Shown piece by piece: positions 13,201-26,530 of a stretch of 64,000 nt of DNA; positions within the stretch are counted from its first letter, which is position 1, and the number at the start of each line of letters is the position of its first letter. The notes under the pieces were generated by a model. That model ran no database searches. It was not told where the DNA came from and was given only the letters and a program-made list of their open reading frames with translations. Source of the DNA: Dasyornis broadbenti (taxonomy: Eukaryota > Chordata > Aves > Passeriformes > Dasyornithidae); contig VZRN01004204.1 in the NCBI GenBank assembly GCA_013397935.1, positions 1,986,705 to 2,050,704 on the forward strand. Reading direction: 5' to 3'. A program made the position numbers and the translations under genes.

Positions 13201-16200
13201 TAAAATGTGGCTGCACAATTTGGGGATTGCCAACACATGATATCCACTACCAACAAATCTGAGATTATCAAACATTTGAGCCCATCAGATTATAAAGACA
13301 AAGGTCATTTTGTAGAAAAGATAGAGAGGACAAAACCACTGTTCTTCTGTCAAGCTACACTCAAGCCTCTGCAGAGCATGACTGGTTTGTGAAATAAAAC
13401 ACCGCAGGTCTGAAAGGAGCCAGTCAGCCATGAATTAACTGAGGCCTCCCTCTCGGCACTCAGATGGGGTTTCCCTAGCCTGAAAATGTTTCAATGGCTC
13501 CAGCAATATCACAAAGCAATCTCCTGTTATGAGCATTTGCTCTGGGGAAGGAGAGAGAGACCCCTCTTAAGTCTTTCTCAAACAGATTTTCTCATCTGTC
13601 TTTCTAGACATCTGTTTCTAAGCAAAAGGGAAAAATATGCTTGCAACAAAACTGGCCAGTGAGCCCCAAGCCAGCGAGGTGCTCATATGGTTCTCTGTTC
13701 CCCAGTGCAGTCCCACAGCCCTTTCTTTGACAAGATTGGCAGGAGTAGGGTTCCTACTTGTTTTCCTACTGTCCATCATCTGGTTTTGCTGGAGGGTACC
13801 TCTCTGCCCCTCCTCTCCCCTGCTGATCCTTGCTCTGTGGGATCTGGCAAGTGCATTGCTGATGATTTGCTGTACATCTTGGTTTCCAAACACCTGAGGT
13901 CAGCACGTAGGTATTTCAGACAAGAGGGAAGCCAGATTGCTTGAAGGGAAGCATCCAGAATACCGTCAGAATGAGTGCACAGCACCTGGTGATCATCGGC
14001 AGCATTTTTCCTGTTGTGCTGTTGCTCTCACACCTCATCTTTGTGTGACAGGATTTGTAAGAAAGGGATGGGAACTGGGAGCTCTTGAATCCCAGGCTCA
14101 TTGGCTTCCTGCTTGCCATTTGTCTTGGAGCAAGATACTCATAACCTTGTACATCCGCTTTTGAAGGTATCTCGAGGACTCATCAGACATCTCTGTTTAT
14201 AAATAATGGCTTCCACAAGCAGTATTATGTGGTTTGCAGTCAGTGTAACAGTGAGCTTGGAAAGGGCAACACAGCCTTTCTGACACATCCAAGGATTCCT
14301 GAGGACCACTGCAAAGATGCCTTCCAAATAAATCCTGTCCTTGGAAAGAGACTCTAGGACGGATTTGGAGAGCTTCCCATGTTTTTGTTTTATTCATGAA
14401 ATTCACTCCTCTGCCTCATTTCTTACATGCTCTTTTATTATTGGGGGGGAAAACGATTGCAAAAATTTATCATTATTTTGTTATTAGAAAGTGCAAAAAT
14501 TTGTTCAGGTCTTGTCCATATTTAATTCACCCCAAATATACAGGCAGGCCATAACGATCAGAGCAGCAAGAAAAAAAATCCCTTCTTTATAAAGCAAGCA
14601 GCACACTTTGGTAAAGCATGCATTCGTAGAACAAATTTTCTGTAATAAATGTCTTCCTTGTTGCCATATATTTTATAATCTGTCAGATACATCTTACATG
14701 TATGTGCAATAGGCACACATTTAAAAAGAGAGAAAATGCATGCATTTTTTACCCTCATTTAGCCTGAAGTGGCTTCATTATTTATTACTTCAGTTTGCTG
14801 CTGCTGTGATTGAGAGCTGAAGAAAGGGAAGCCTCCAAGCAGGGATCATGGGAATATGAAGGGAATTGGCACTCACAAGTTGCTGAGAAAGTCTTGGGCT
14901 TGTGGCCTCATTTTGACTCCTATCAATGCCAAGTGTAAAATAATAGTCTGATTCAGAGCTAAATACCATCTAGATTTCCCACTGAGTCCATTAATTCTCT
15001 TCTTTTATTGTGGCAGAAAGTATTAAATACCTCAGATTAGAATCAGGGTTTCATGCAGGATCTGTATTCCAGTTACACAGCATCCTTTCCCGATTCAAGA
15101 CATAGTATTGATTTGTTTGGGGTAGGGGGGATTCTTTTTTTTTTTTTCTGCCAACTTAAAAGAGCAATTTATTCTTTCTTTAAGCTGCAGTTCAAATTGC
15201 AGATGTTTTTGTCAAGCCACTTCCTTTCAGAAGGGGTGCATTTGCAAGAAGAGTGGTTGCTCATGAAGGAATATGTGAGTAGTGGACCTGTTTTCTCTGG
15301 TCAAATCATCTCTCTGCAGTCTTTGAGGACTATCACCACCAAAGAGTTCCAAAGTGGCACCTGCTAGGCACTGTCTAGCCAATTATTTGAAGCTCTTCTC
15401 TTTCTGCTGAAGGTTCGGCAACCAGCCTGTAAAGTATGACTGTGACCTGTGTTTCCACAATATATTGCTTCTAGGAATGAGACAAACTGCTTTTTCTAGC
15501 CAGTGCAAGAGACATTTGCCTCCCTACCACCATGAAAACAATATTAAGCAGCTGCTCAGCACTGCTTTCTGAAGGCGCTTCTGTCACTGATCAGCAGAAT
15601 TTAATAACATCTAGATTTAATCCCTCAGACTTGAGCTGGGCTCCCAGCAGAGGCACAGGGTGTATCAAGGGGATATTTTGAAATTCAAGTTCTCTCACAG
15701 GCAAGTGAGCAGCTGGAACTATTCTGGGTTGAAATATTTAGCCAGGGCCAGATGAACAGATTTGACAGGACAGTGGCAAATTGTGCTTTAAAGTTTACTT
15801 TTTTTCACTTGGTTGGAATCCCTCCTGTAAGAAGCACAGAAAAGAATTCTCTCATCAATCCTTTTATTCCCTTTTTTATTTTTCTTTTCATTTGGCAAAA
15901 TCAGGGTCTTGGATGTTCATTTGACAAATGCAAGGAGAAGGACTAATTTGGCTGGAAAGATAAGTAGTCTAGATGATGCCCCGAATGTCAAGCAAAAGCA
16001 TCTCTGGGGTGCACATCACCAGTTTCTATCAGAGTACATCACTCTGTAACATCAATGAATTTCCCAGCAGATGGCAAGTTGCACTGAGTTGTGTAAAACA
16101 GCAGACTCGCTGTTCCAGTCTCCGTGGTCTTTGGTGGGAGGTGAGTACCTTCTGAAGATGGTCAATGCACTCAGTGTTGTCCCAGGATCCTAAGCTGGGT

Positions 16201-17260
16201 GCTTCCTGTGATGGTGGGAATCCTCCATGCCTCCTGTTCCATCCTTCTCTGCCCAGATACAAAATAAATAAATTTAAAAAGTCATACTGACACCAAAGTA
16301 ACTAAAAAAGACAAATGGCCATTAACTATTCTTCATAAAATTGTTTCTGACTTGTGATGGAGGAAGCTCGCCAAAGTGGGTGGGAAGAAATATTTGGTTA
16401 TGCAAAATTATTCATAGAGATTTGCATAAAGCCCGGCATAGATATTACCAAAAGTTGATCCTACAGGACAGATGATATCCCTGCTCCTGCCTTATTGTTT
16501 TGCCCTGCCACTTTATCCCACAGCATCCCCTCTCCAGCCTGTCATCTTGCAGTCTGTGCTCTTCTCACTGCTTCCACAGTTTTGTTTGTTCTCTCCTCAG
16601 TCTCTTCTCGTAAACAATGCAGCCCTGCCGAACACTAAACACTTCTCAGCATTTGCTGTCAGCCGCCAGCTGAACCCCTTCACCCAAATCACTGTTTCTT
16701 CACCCTTTCAGGTGACCCTGTTTTGGGTCATGGTCTTGCTCTTACAGCCATCTTACTGCTAAATACCCTTCAACTCCTCCCACCTAAACAGAGAGTGTTT
16801 GCCGGGTTGGATGGGAGTTCACCTCACCTGTAGCATACTGCAAAGAGAACTCTGGAAGAAACATCTCTCTGCACCTCGATGAATGTATAAATAAATTCCA
16901 GAGCGGTGCTGTTTCAAAGTTTAATTTAATAGCGAAAGTTTGCAAACTTGACGCTCTTGGCCAAGAAATGGTTGTTCCCTTTCACTCCTTACCCTGTAAT
17001 AAATGCCCTGCTGGAAGCAACCCTCAGTCTCAGGTACAGCACAGAGTTTTTTTACCCTTTTCCCCCACAGCTGACACCCCTTGGCAGAGCAGAGCCAAAT
17101 GTCCTTTTTGGCTTGAAAACAGGCATCCTGGGGGAGGTAAATCCATTTCACAGGCTACTTTTATGGGAAGAAGATGTGTAACTGGAGAAGAATAAGACAT
17201 GAACATCTCCAAGGTACCACCTGAGGAAGAAGTATTTTAACCTGAAGAAATAATCTCAGA

Positions 17261-17290
17261 TTTATTTATTTATTTATTTATTTATTTAAA
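17261..17290. repeat. (TTTA)7 microsatellite
   Basis: Seven perfect TTTA units followed by AA. Confidence 0.95.
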
Positions 17291-17764
17291 CAACCATTTT
17301 TTGGTAGTTTTTCCTTATTTTTGGGTTCTTAAATCCTACCATAGACACCTCTTCCCTTGCTAGCAGTGGTCTGGTAAAGTCATGCCAGAGCTTCTACCTC
17401 CCTTGCACTTAAACCAGAGATGCCATGAACCTACCTCAACTGTCCTTCACTAGCCATATGACTTTATAATTACTCTTAGAAGAGTGAAATGACTTCTCAT
17501 CACTTAGAAATAAGCAAAGTTGTAGGTTTGGTTGGCAGAAGTAATTGATCCTTGTTTCCAAAACAAATAAGCAAATCTACATACCTTTTTCTTAACAATT
17601 CTGAGCCAGAAGTGATGGCAGCTGTTTTAACTCTATGGTTTACACTGGAGCTGGGACAATTCCCACTGGCTGAGTAATGAATTGTCATGAGTGAATAAGG
17701 AGTGATCAAAGTAACATTTGGTTTCAGCAATGTGAGATTACAAATGAGGGATCCTAGTCCGGCA

Positions 17765-17862
17765 TTTTTTAATTTTTTTTTTTTTNTATATCTCTGAGAT
17801 TTTGTTGTTTGCCTGTTCCTTTTTTTCTTTTCTTTTTCTTTATTTTTTTTTTTTTTTTTTTT
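17765..17862. repeat. T-rich low-complexity tract with one N
   Basis: Poly-T runs interrupted by C and A, with an ambiguous base at 17786. Confidence 0.9.
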
Positions 17863-20800
17863 GTCTCAGCCATTTATGGGTAGGGAAACTTTAGTCAGAG
17901 ATTGCTGGGCTTTTACAACCATTTATTTTTTCCCTGTGAGCTTGTGTTCCACCTGCACATAATGGTCTCTGAAAATTCTCCCATAAAGAAATAATAAATT
18001 CAGCTTTCAAAGTTATCTCAGCAGTAGATGGCACTGCGGGGACTGAAACCTGAAAGGGAAAAACCAAGACGCAAATTTTGCTCTCAGAAAGGACTGTCAG
18101 GATTTTAATTGCTATAACATGTTCCATACATGATGCAGGTTACCCTAATAACAACATACTGATCATAAATTGTTTTCATAATTACAATTTTAATGCATGG
18201 AGTTTCTAAAGGCTTTGCACGTGCTCTGTTGTGGAAGGAAAAGAGGTTGCATGACTGTGAGCAAAAAGGCAGCCTACTAGCGATTAAATTTTGATTATTT
18301 ATCACAACATATACCTTATAGTTAAGTATTTTTTGGAGCATTTGTCTGGCTTAAAAGGTAATGAAGGAGCTTTCTATTGTGGGAAGCATTTGATTTATAG
18401 CCTGCAAAATATTCTTGCTCTTACATAACAGGATTACACTGAGTTCTTTCTATATCTAATCTCTATTAGGTATTGTTATAAAATGCTGTTATACTTTGTT
18501 TAAGGCGTGAACATGTGTAAAAGTCAGATGGACTTAAGCTGTTGACTGAATGTGCTGTATCTCTTTGGGAAAAGCTGAGGGAAAGAAGAGTTCCTATGAT
18601 CCAATCCAACAGAAAGGGACATGGATTCCCCTTATAAAGGTGGACTCATCCCCACCATCACAAGAGACTTTCATTTGATTTCAGATTCAAGTGATTCATC
18701 ATCACCTGTTCTTTAAAGCAAACCTTTTTCACAGCTCAGCTCCAAGCCTGCAAGGTCCATTTTCGTCAGTGTGGGTAATTTTGGGGTGATCCCAACAGTA
18801 TGGATGTGCTTGCTGGTGCGCCGAGACACCAGCCTCCCTATCCCATGAGAGTATTTCCTGCTTGGATACTTCAGCATCTGGATGCATCTGGAAACCAGGG
18901 ACCAAAATGTACATCAGGAAGGGGATGTGCTTGCTGCCAGCAAATCTCTGAAGGGCGAGAGCCAGATTTGGAGCCTGATAGTGGAGTTACAGAGACCATC
19001 ACGGCTAAGGGAGAGCTCCATGTGAGCACAGCTCCTCTGGGAGGAGCAAATGCTAAAGGGTTCATCATGAGGTCACGTCGACATCCCAAATCAACATCTT
19101 TGTCCCCCTACACCTTCCATCTGAGTACAGAAATTTCCAGGGGGAGTTTTCAAACACCAGTGGCCAAACCTGAGAAGTCCCAGGGTTGAACTGATAGATG
19201 TTTATGGCTGAGGAAGCTTGGAAATTGCAGCTGCTGTTAAGGAAATTGCTCTACCACATCTCACTTCAAGGATGTTTTTCCGTTCTTTTGATTGCTGTGG
19301 GATTTTAGGATTTGGGGCAGGCAACTGACACCTCTATTTGGACCTAAATACCTCAAGTCCAAGGAGGAGCATATGCTTCCTTTGCAAAACTACACACAAA
19401 AGCAGAAGAAAGGACAAACGTATTTCTCTGTGTCACAACTGTCTATGTAAGTATCAGGCTATGCTAGTTCTTGGTAAGCAAGCATTTGCTTGGAAGAGGT
19501 AGGGAAAAAGATTAAAAAGCAGGGAGAAAGTACTTCCTCATATATAAAAATAATAAAAAAAAAAATAGTGCAAGACATTTCCTCTGCAGCACAACCCTGC
19601 CTGCATTTGCAGCTGCAACATGTGTGAAAACAAAAAGCACCACTAAGGGCAAACTTTTCCAAAATAAGATAATCTTACAAAATATGCACTGAAACAAAAG
19701 GAATTAAACCAATGTGCTTGCTAATGACGTGTGAGCCAGCAGCTCGCTTTTTTAGGTGCTGCTTGCAGAAGTCCCTGGAAAAGAAACAGAAAGCACTGTT
19801 GCAGGGATTAATCCTGCACTGCTCAGGGGTTTGGCCGTGTATCCCACATGCACTCACCAGCATCACCAGGTTGAACACCAGTTTTGGGGTAGATCATCCC
19901 ATGCCTGTACCAATATTATCCATCCCTTTGCTGCTCATCCTTGTTTCTGAGGAATGGAGGGCAGCTCATGGAGGTGGAACACTTTGTACCAGCCAAGACA
20001 TCCAAAGTATACATTTAATTCTTTCTTCTTCTATTTTTTCTTTGCTTTTCAGTCTGTGAGCTCCTGAAATTGGGAAAGAGGCTTTCTTGTGTTACAAACA
20101 TTGCTGTTATTTAACTATAAAAAACCACAAATAAACCCAAAACCTAAAAGTAAAACAAATCACCAAATATCATTCTGAGCACACACTGGTAACTTTTGTC
20201 ACCATGCCAGCACACGATTGAAAAAAACCCGACAGAAATTACCTTTGAAAATAACTTACCATTTCCTCTTCAATCTTTTCATCTCCTTTCACTTTGTTTT
20301 GGTTGAAAAGCAACAATAGAATGTCAGAGGTGGGAGGAAAGACATTTTCATGACAGGATTGTGGAATATGCAACGGCTTGGGGAAAAACACTTCTTGCCA
20401 GTCTCATTTCTATTCAATAACTCAGTAGGCTTTCCTATTTTTATGTACACATATACATGTACAAATGCACAGGTGGTGCCAGGATAATTTTATCTGCATT
20501 TACAGAGCATTTCCTACTCTGCCTTTGTCATCCTTGTTGTTTATAAATAATAATCATTATCCCAAATTTTCATTTGAGAAGCAGATCATGCCAGGAATGT
20601 AAAGAAGATGGCAACTTGTTTATCTGTGATCTTAAAATAAAAATTGAAATGTTCTGCCCTTGAATTATGTTGTGTTGCAAGAAGAAAAAGAGTGGAGTGT
20701 TGTTGCCTTGTTTGGGTTTTGGATTTCCCCTGCTTCCAAAGGAATAAAGGGACTGAAGCATTAAGGGCAGCTGGGTAGCATGCATTACTGTTGTTGTTCT

Positions 20801-21084
20801 CAAAGAATGAAGCCTTTCTTTTAAAAGATTTTAATCTGTTTTACCTGTTTCCATCCATCTCCCGCTCTCTTGTTCCTCTGTCTGCCCTAAAATTTCACAG
20901 CAATATCTTACTCACAGGGAGCTTCACTAAATGTTGTTCTGAATGCAGAAACCAAACCAAGATCTGGAGCAACACATGGGCTTTCTGAGTGTGGAGATTC
21001 AATCATTTCTTTTGCACCCATTCATCAGAACAAAACCAAATCAGGGCACTTAACTGGCTGCCGAAACATGAACTTGGAAGTCTT

Positions 21085-21210
21085 CATATATATATATATA
21101 TGTAAATATATTATATATGATATATATCTTTATATATTATATATAATANNNNNNNNNNNNNNNNNNNNNNNNNNNNNNNCTTGTTATGTATATTATGTAT
21201 ATGATTTTTT
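21085..21210. repeat. TA microsatellite containing an assembly gap
   Basis: TATATA and ATATAT runs flank 31 N (21149-21179), followed by poly-T. The repeat is probably longer than shown. Confidence 0.95.
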
Positions 21211-21220
21211 TTTTTTTTAA

Positions 21221-24200
21221 TACTGAACACAGTTTTAAGGTTAGCAGCAATCTAAACCCAAAAATGGTAATTTCATGGTGCCCTGGACAGAAGAAAATTA
21301 GTGTGAAACCTTTCCTTTTTCATTTACAAAATTCTACCCTGGAGAATTCTTTTTCATTTTAGTGGGGTTCTTCCTGATTTACAGGAGAAGAGGGAGGTAG
21401 TGGAATGTCCAGGGTGGGTGTCCCTGGTGGGATTTTCCTTGCTGTCCACAGCACATCCTCCCTATGGAGCAAAGATGGGAGGGAACTGCTGACTATATGG
21501 GGAAACAAACGCAGCTAATGACTTTGAATTTGCTGGCAGATATTTTGGCAGATGGATCTCATTTTCACTTCTGGTGATCTCCTTTACACGACTTTGTCCG
21601 TGACTGTTCACGTGCATCCTCTCCTTCCCATTGGTAACTGTGATTCGAGGTGACTTCAATACAAATCAAATCCACTTCCAGCAGCACGGTCTGGGGAGTT
21701 TAGCAATGATGGGCCAGATGTTGCTGTAGGTATGACATTAACAGCTGTGAGACCTCCAAATCTACCAGAACACCTGGAAAAAGTATTGCAATCTCAGCGT
21801 GAGTGCTGGGAAACACAGACCAAGAGATATTCACGTAACCCACCATAACTCTCTCCCCATGACTCGCTACCCCTTCGATGGGAACTGCTTGAGAGGTGCC
21901 AAGACAAATGAAGAGGATCTAATTCCTCAAAACAAAACTAGACTAACGTGCTAAGCAGTGCTTAAATACTCAAAAATACTTTTCCAGATCCATCCGTGCC
22001 AAGCTAAGGAACAAGCAGAGTTCAGCCAGGCCAGAGATGCAGTAGTGAAAAAGCCCAAACATGCGGCTGGCAGACTCAAAAGTAATTGCATACAGCACCT
22101 GAGCCCACAGCTTCACACATGCCAGGTATTCCAGCACTGCCAAGTCCAGTTCTGGTGTCGATAGTCAGAGTGTAGTCCTCACACTCATGAGGAGGTAGAT
22201 ACCAGCTGAACCAGTCCACCTCAGATGCAGAAAGCTTTCGGCAGCACCCAGATCTCTTTGCCTGAAAGGCAACGTCTTTAATATATTTTATCTACATAGA
22301 TGTATGGATAATAAATGTATCAATTTAAGAATAAGAAACAATTCGAGATGAAGACACAAGCAGAGCAGGTAGTCAGATTTTGCAGTCCCCAGCTAAAGAT
22401 CCTGTTGTCGCACAGACTCGTAAGAGCAGATGAGACTCTGTTCTGCCTTGAATGAATTCAGCTTTTGCTGACAGTGAGTGGGGATTTTATCACTGATAGC
22501 AAACAACAATACAGCTACATTGGTGTACGTCAGTTTTTACTAATCTTCCTCATGCTGGACTCAAGTGCAAGTCCTCTCCATCTTATTTCCATGAGCATTG
22601 AAAGGTACTCTGTTGAGCCCGAAGCACAGGGCTCTCTTAGCACTGACCAGCTATTACAACCTACTCACAGAAGACAGCAGATCCAATTTTACATAAGATG
22701 AACAGCAAAGTGCTGAGCCTTTGGCTTATCAATTTGCCTTGTTTCCTCATGTCCCTGCATCTGTAACAAAGCAGGGGATAATACACCTTTCCTGCATCCA
22801 TCACCTGCTGTCTCTCATGGCTCTTGCCCAACCTATCTAACGATCCTGGCACCCGACCTCCCCTTCGCTACAGTGGCCTCTTTTGTCACTTGTCAACTAA
22901 TTAGACCTCACAGGCACATTACCAGCATGGGCAGACAACAAGGCCTAAAACAATTACAGTTTTTATTTTTTAAAAAAAAAAGCAACCAGATGTTTGCTGG
23001 GTCTTATCCAAAGGGATTTAATGGCAGCCTCAGCATGCTCCTAACAGAACAGCATCTGCAAGTCTTCGAACGGTGTGATTTCATTAATTCCTCAATAGGC
23101 TCAGGTTTCTAGCCGGGGCCCAGATTTTTCTTGTTTTCCACCAAACATTGTGACAGATATAAGCAGAGGGGGGTTGCCGCTCATGCCACATTGCAGCACT
23201 CCTTGGCAGCTAGAATGTTTTGCAAAGTTTTGGTGTGTCACTGCTCCCCAGTATCAGAAGGATGCCATTGGATTTTGGGACTGGCAGGATACCAAGTTTT
23301 CTATGAATGTTGAATTGTACCTGCAGGATGAGAGACTAATTGGACTGATCCATTAAAAAACAAAAAAGGGGGCTAGACACTAATATAAAAAAAAGTTGCA
23401 AACACTAAAGGACATGGCAGTGAAGGAGGGAAAGGTCACAAGGTGCATGGCAAGGTTATGGTCTGCACAAACCCTGCAGTCTAGTTCATTAGCAAGGCAG
23501 CTCATCTCCACTAATGGTGCATTATTGCCCATTAGTTTGGAGCAAGATTAACCAACAAGTGATCAAAGAAGAAACAAAATTAAAAGCACCCGTCTGTAAA
23601 GTATTACCACTGCACACCAGTCATAAGCCAAAGCTGTGATGCCAGGTCCCCTGACCATTCCCAGTCTCCAGGAGTTTAACATCCTCTGTGCTTGGTCTGT
23701 AAGCTTGGACGGCTCCACGCTTGGACTTGATCAGCTTGGGCTGCCTGGTATTGGCTGCTGCATCCCAGCACAGATGATTTATGAAGTTAAACTGGCTCAG
23801 GAAGCCCCTGTTTGTCCACAACAATATTCACACCTCTGTTTCAGGCCAGGGGAGACTGAGACCAGACTCCTTCCGGCAATATCTGCTACAGCAGGACCTG
23901 GAAAGCCGGCACTGCTCATAAATCACTGCATCAAGGGAGAGGCCTTTATCAAGGCAACCCTTTTGTCTCTTCTGTATCTGATAGCCGTGATTCTGCAATA
24001 AAGGCAAAAATACTGTTGACTTCCACAGTAATTTACTACAGGGAAAAATCAGGTAGCAGGTTCGATACAAACTTGACAGTTATAACTAGCACTCAGCTGT
24101 GTGCTGAGGAAGCTTGACCTTCTTACCCCACTGGAGAGAGAGGTAGGGTTGCTTACGGTGTTTTCCTCCTATTCCTCATCTGTCACTGCCCTCCTCATTG

Positions 24201-26320
24201 CTTCCCAAGTTCTCTTAGATTTTACATAAATAGCTTTTGGCACTTTTCTTTTCTCCAGACTTTTGTCCAAGAGAAGGAAGGAAAAAACACCTCCTGAAGG
24301 AAGGATTGCCAGACAGCTTGCCAGAGACAGAGATCTCTGTTTTCTGAGATTGGCACGAGACAGAAAAAGAGTGGTGACATCCTTAATGTGAAAAGGGCCT
24401 GCAGGACAGGAATTCAGGGGGCCAAGAGGACACAGCAAAGTTCAGGCATACCTTCCCAGTGGAGGACTGCTGAATACTTAACAGAGGTTTTTAATTAACT
24501 TAATACAAGCTCATGGTGATTAAAAATAAAATATTCAGTGGCTGAAAGAATTAAAGCTTACCTGCACGTCTTTTACGTGATGCAGTCTGATTACTGGTGG
24601 AATAGCTACAGTAGAGATACTTTTCTCTTGCTTGATAGTTCCCCATAATTTCCTTCATCTCAGCACCTTCTCTCTGCTTGTCTCTGCCCCCTTAAAGCTT
24701 TCTCCGTGAGGAGCCTCTGGCAGCACAGAAAGCCTAGAAAAGTAATATCTATAGCCAGAATGCGTTTCATACCCTGCTGGCTACCACAAAGAATATTTTT
24801 CCAACACATCTGTAAGACACAGTTTGCAGTATTAAAGAGAGGGATGTCCTCTACAGTGGGAACATTGTGATGGAAATTACACATTTTGATCCACAGGTGC
24901 TCCACAGACATATGTGTCTCCATGCAGATTTTCTTGGAAAAAGACAGACAGGCAAAAGCTAATACATGGGCCACTTTCAGGCAGTCTGTAGGCAGACTAA
25001 ATGAATCACTGGCTTTACAAGATGCTTCAGTGGTAAACATGGATGGATGCATCTCCTTGGATGCAGGAGGGTCAGCAGAGTGGTTGGGTCTGGACATGAT
25101 GCATTTGATGCTTTGTATGCAAGAGTAGGAGAGAGACGATCCTATGGGTTCCTGGAGGGCTGTCCTACCCAAGGTAAAAAAGGTCTATACTGTGAAAAAG
25201 CCCAAACTGTGCCCGCCCCATGCCAGGGACCAACCTCAGCACATCAGGAAAAGTGATGAACCAGCTGTGCTTGGCTTCCAGCACAGGAGGCTGCACAGCC
25301 TTTGGCCTGGCAAACAGGCATTACAGGAGACTCAAGCAGTACCAAGATTTTGTTCCTGTACATGCTTAGCTGTTGTTTGGGGACCAGCTTTTGGCATCCT
25401 ATTTAATTTAGAAGCAAAGACACACTGGAACACTGCAGGCTCACGCTCTCTTCTTCTGAAGAGGTTGTGATGGGGACAGCAGCTTTCAGTGTCTGAAACT
25501 GTCTAGGAAAGGAAATACAAAGCCATACTTTTCCTCAGTCTGTGGTTTGGCATCTTTCCTTTTCATTTATTTTTCTTCAGTGGCTGAACCCTGGGCTCAT
25601 TTGCCACACTTGAAAAGAAAGGATCTTCAGAAGATCATCACAACCCCTACTACTCTCTCCTCAGCTCCCAATGGGATTTCTTCAGCTGTTGGATGTAGGT
25701 CACATTGCAAACAGTATTGCAATGGCTGGTAACTCTGTGCCTACCTGCTTGAAGACATTGGGGTGTTTAAGGAGACCCTCTTCATCTCTTCCTCTACTAA
25801 AATGAACTTGTGTGACAGCTTGCAAGGAGAGCAGAGTGCAAGAAACCAGCAGGTTGACACTAGCAGTTTCACAATGAGAAGTTAACGGTGGGGAAGCAGA
25901 GAACTGAAAATCCTCTTTGACAGCTAAATCCCTCTCAACTCAACTGAGCAAATATATATCTCTGAGTTAAGACAATGGACCATCTATCCTCCTCTTCCTC
26001 ATGCACACCAGAACCCTGGAGGGATGGAGGCATTTGAGCTGATCTGGTCTCAGACATCTAAGAGCTCAGGTGCCCAAGGATCTACAACTCGTGAAGAGAA
26101 GGGGCACTTGCAAGGGAAATTGAGCCCAGCTGGCTTTGAATCCATCTCAGGACAGCATTGTAACCCTCAGAAAGGACTTGTCTCACCACTGGGTATCAGA
26201 GTTGGGACATGGTAGTCCCCTCACATGCTTCCTACCGCAATAGGAGCTGTGGGGCTCTGCAACCCTTGTAAGCTCTTGACACTTCATCCACCTGCCAAAG
26301 CAAGCAGGCTGAAAGCCTTG
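21221..26320. other. Intergenic region with no recognised gene
   Basis: No known gene or intact transposon seen. A MIR-like relic lies at 22715-22795. The longest frame, minus 24660-25172, has no recognisable domain. Confidence 0.6.
22715..22795 (+). repeat. Possible MIR/CORE-SINE-like relic
   Basis: The order TTGCCTTGTTTCCTCATG, CATCTGTAACAAAG, then GGGGATAATACACC follows the 3' part of MIR-type SINEs (TTTCCTCATCTGTAAAATGGGGATAATA) with one insertion. Such relics are rare but present in bird genomes. Short and divergent, so uncertain. Confidence 0.3.
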
Positions 26321-26530
26321 CTCTTCAGGGTAAATCAAGAAAAAATGAATGTAAAATTGACAGCAATAGTAATTTCAGTGGAAGTGTGTATTACCAGCAG
26401 TGTTATTGCTTCCACTGCCTTTATTAGAGTGTATACACAGTGTGCAATAATGTAATTAGATTTCACAATGTGTAATAATGATTTTTATGCAATGCAACAA
26501 CTGTGCATTAGAGAAGGGAATTGGTTCCCA
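26321..26530. promoter_or_regulatory. AT-rich candidate regulatory element
   Basis: This block contains TGTAATTAGA, GTAATAATGA and a full C/EBP-type TTATGCAAT, and is free of repeats. The motif density suggests a possible enhancer, but with no comparison available the call is weak. Confidence 0.2.

Larger units (their letters stand above)
13201..21084. other. Intergenic region with no recognised gene
   Basis: Holds a (TTTA)7 microsatellite at 17261-17290, T-rich low-complexity DNA at 17765-17862 with a single N at 17786, poly-T near 15136 and poly-A at 19555-19565. Open frames up to 129 codons (18800-19189) resemble no family I know. Confidence 0.6.

Noticed and set aside
24660..25172. 170-codon minus-strand open frame
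   Set aside because: No motif or family, no conservation evidence available.
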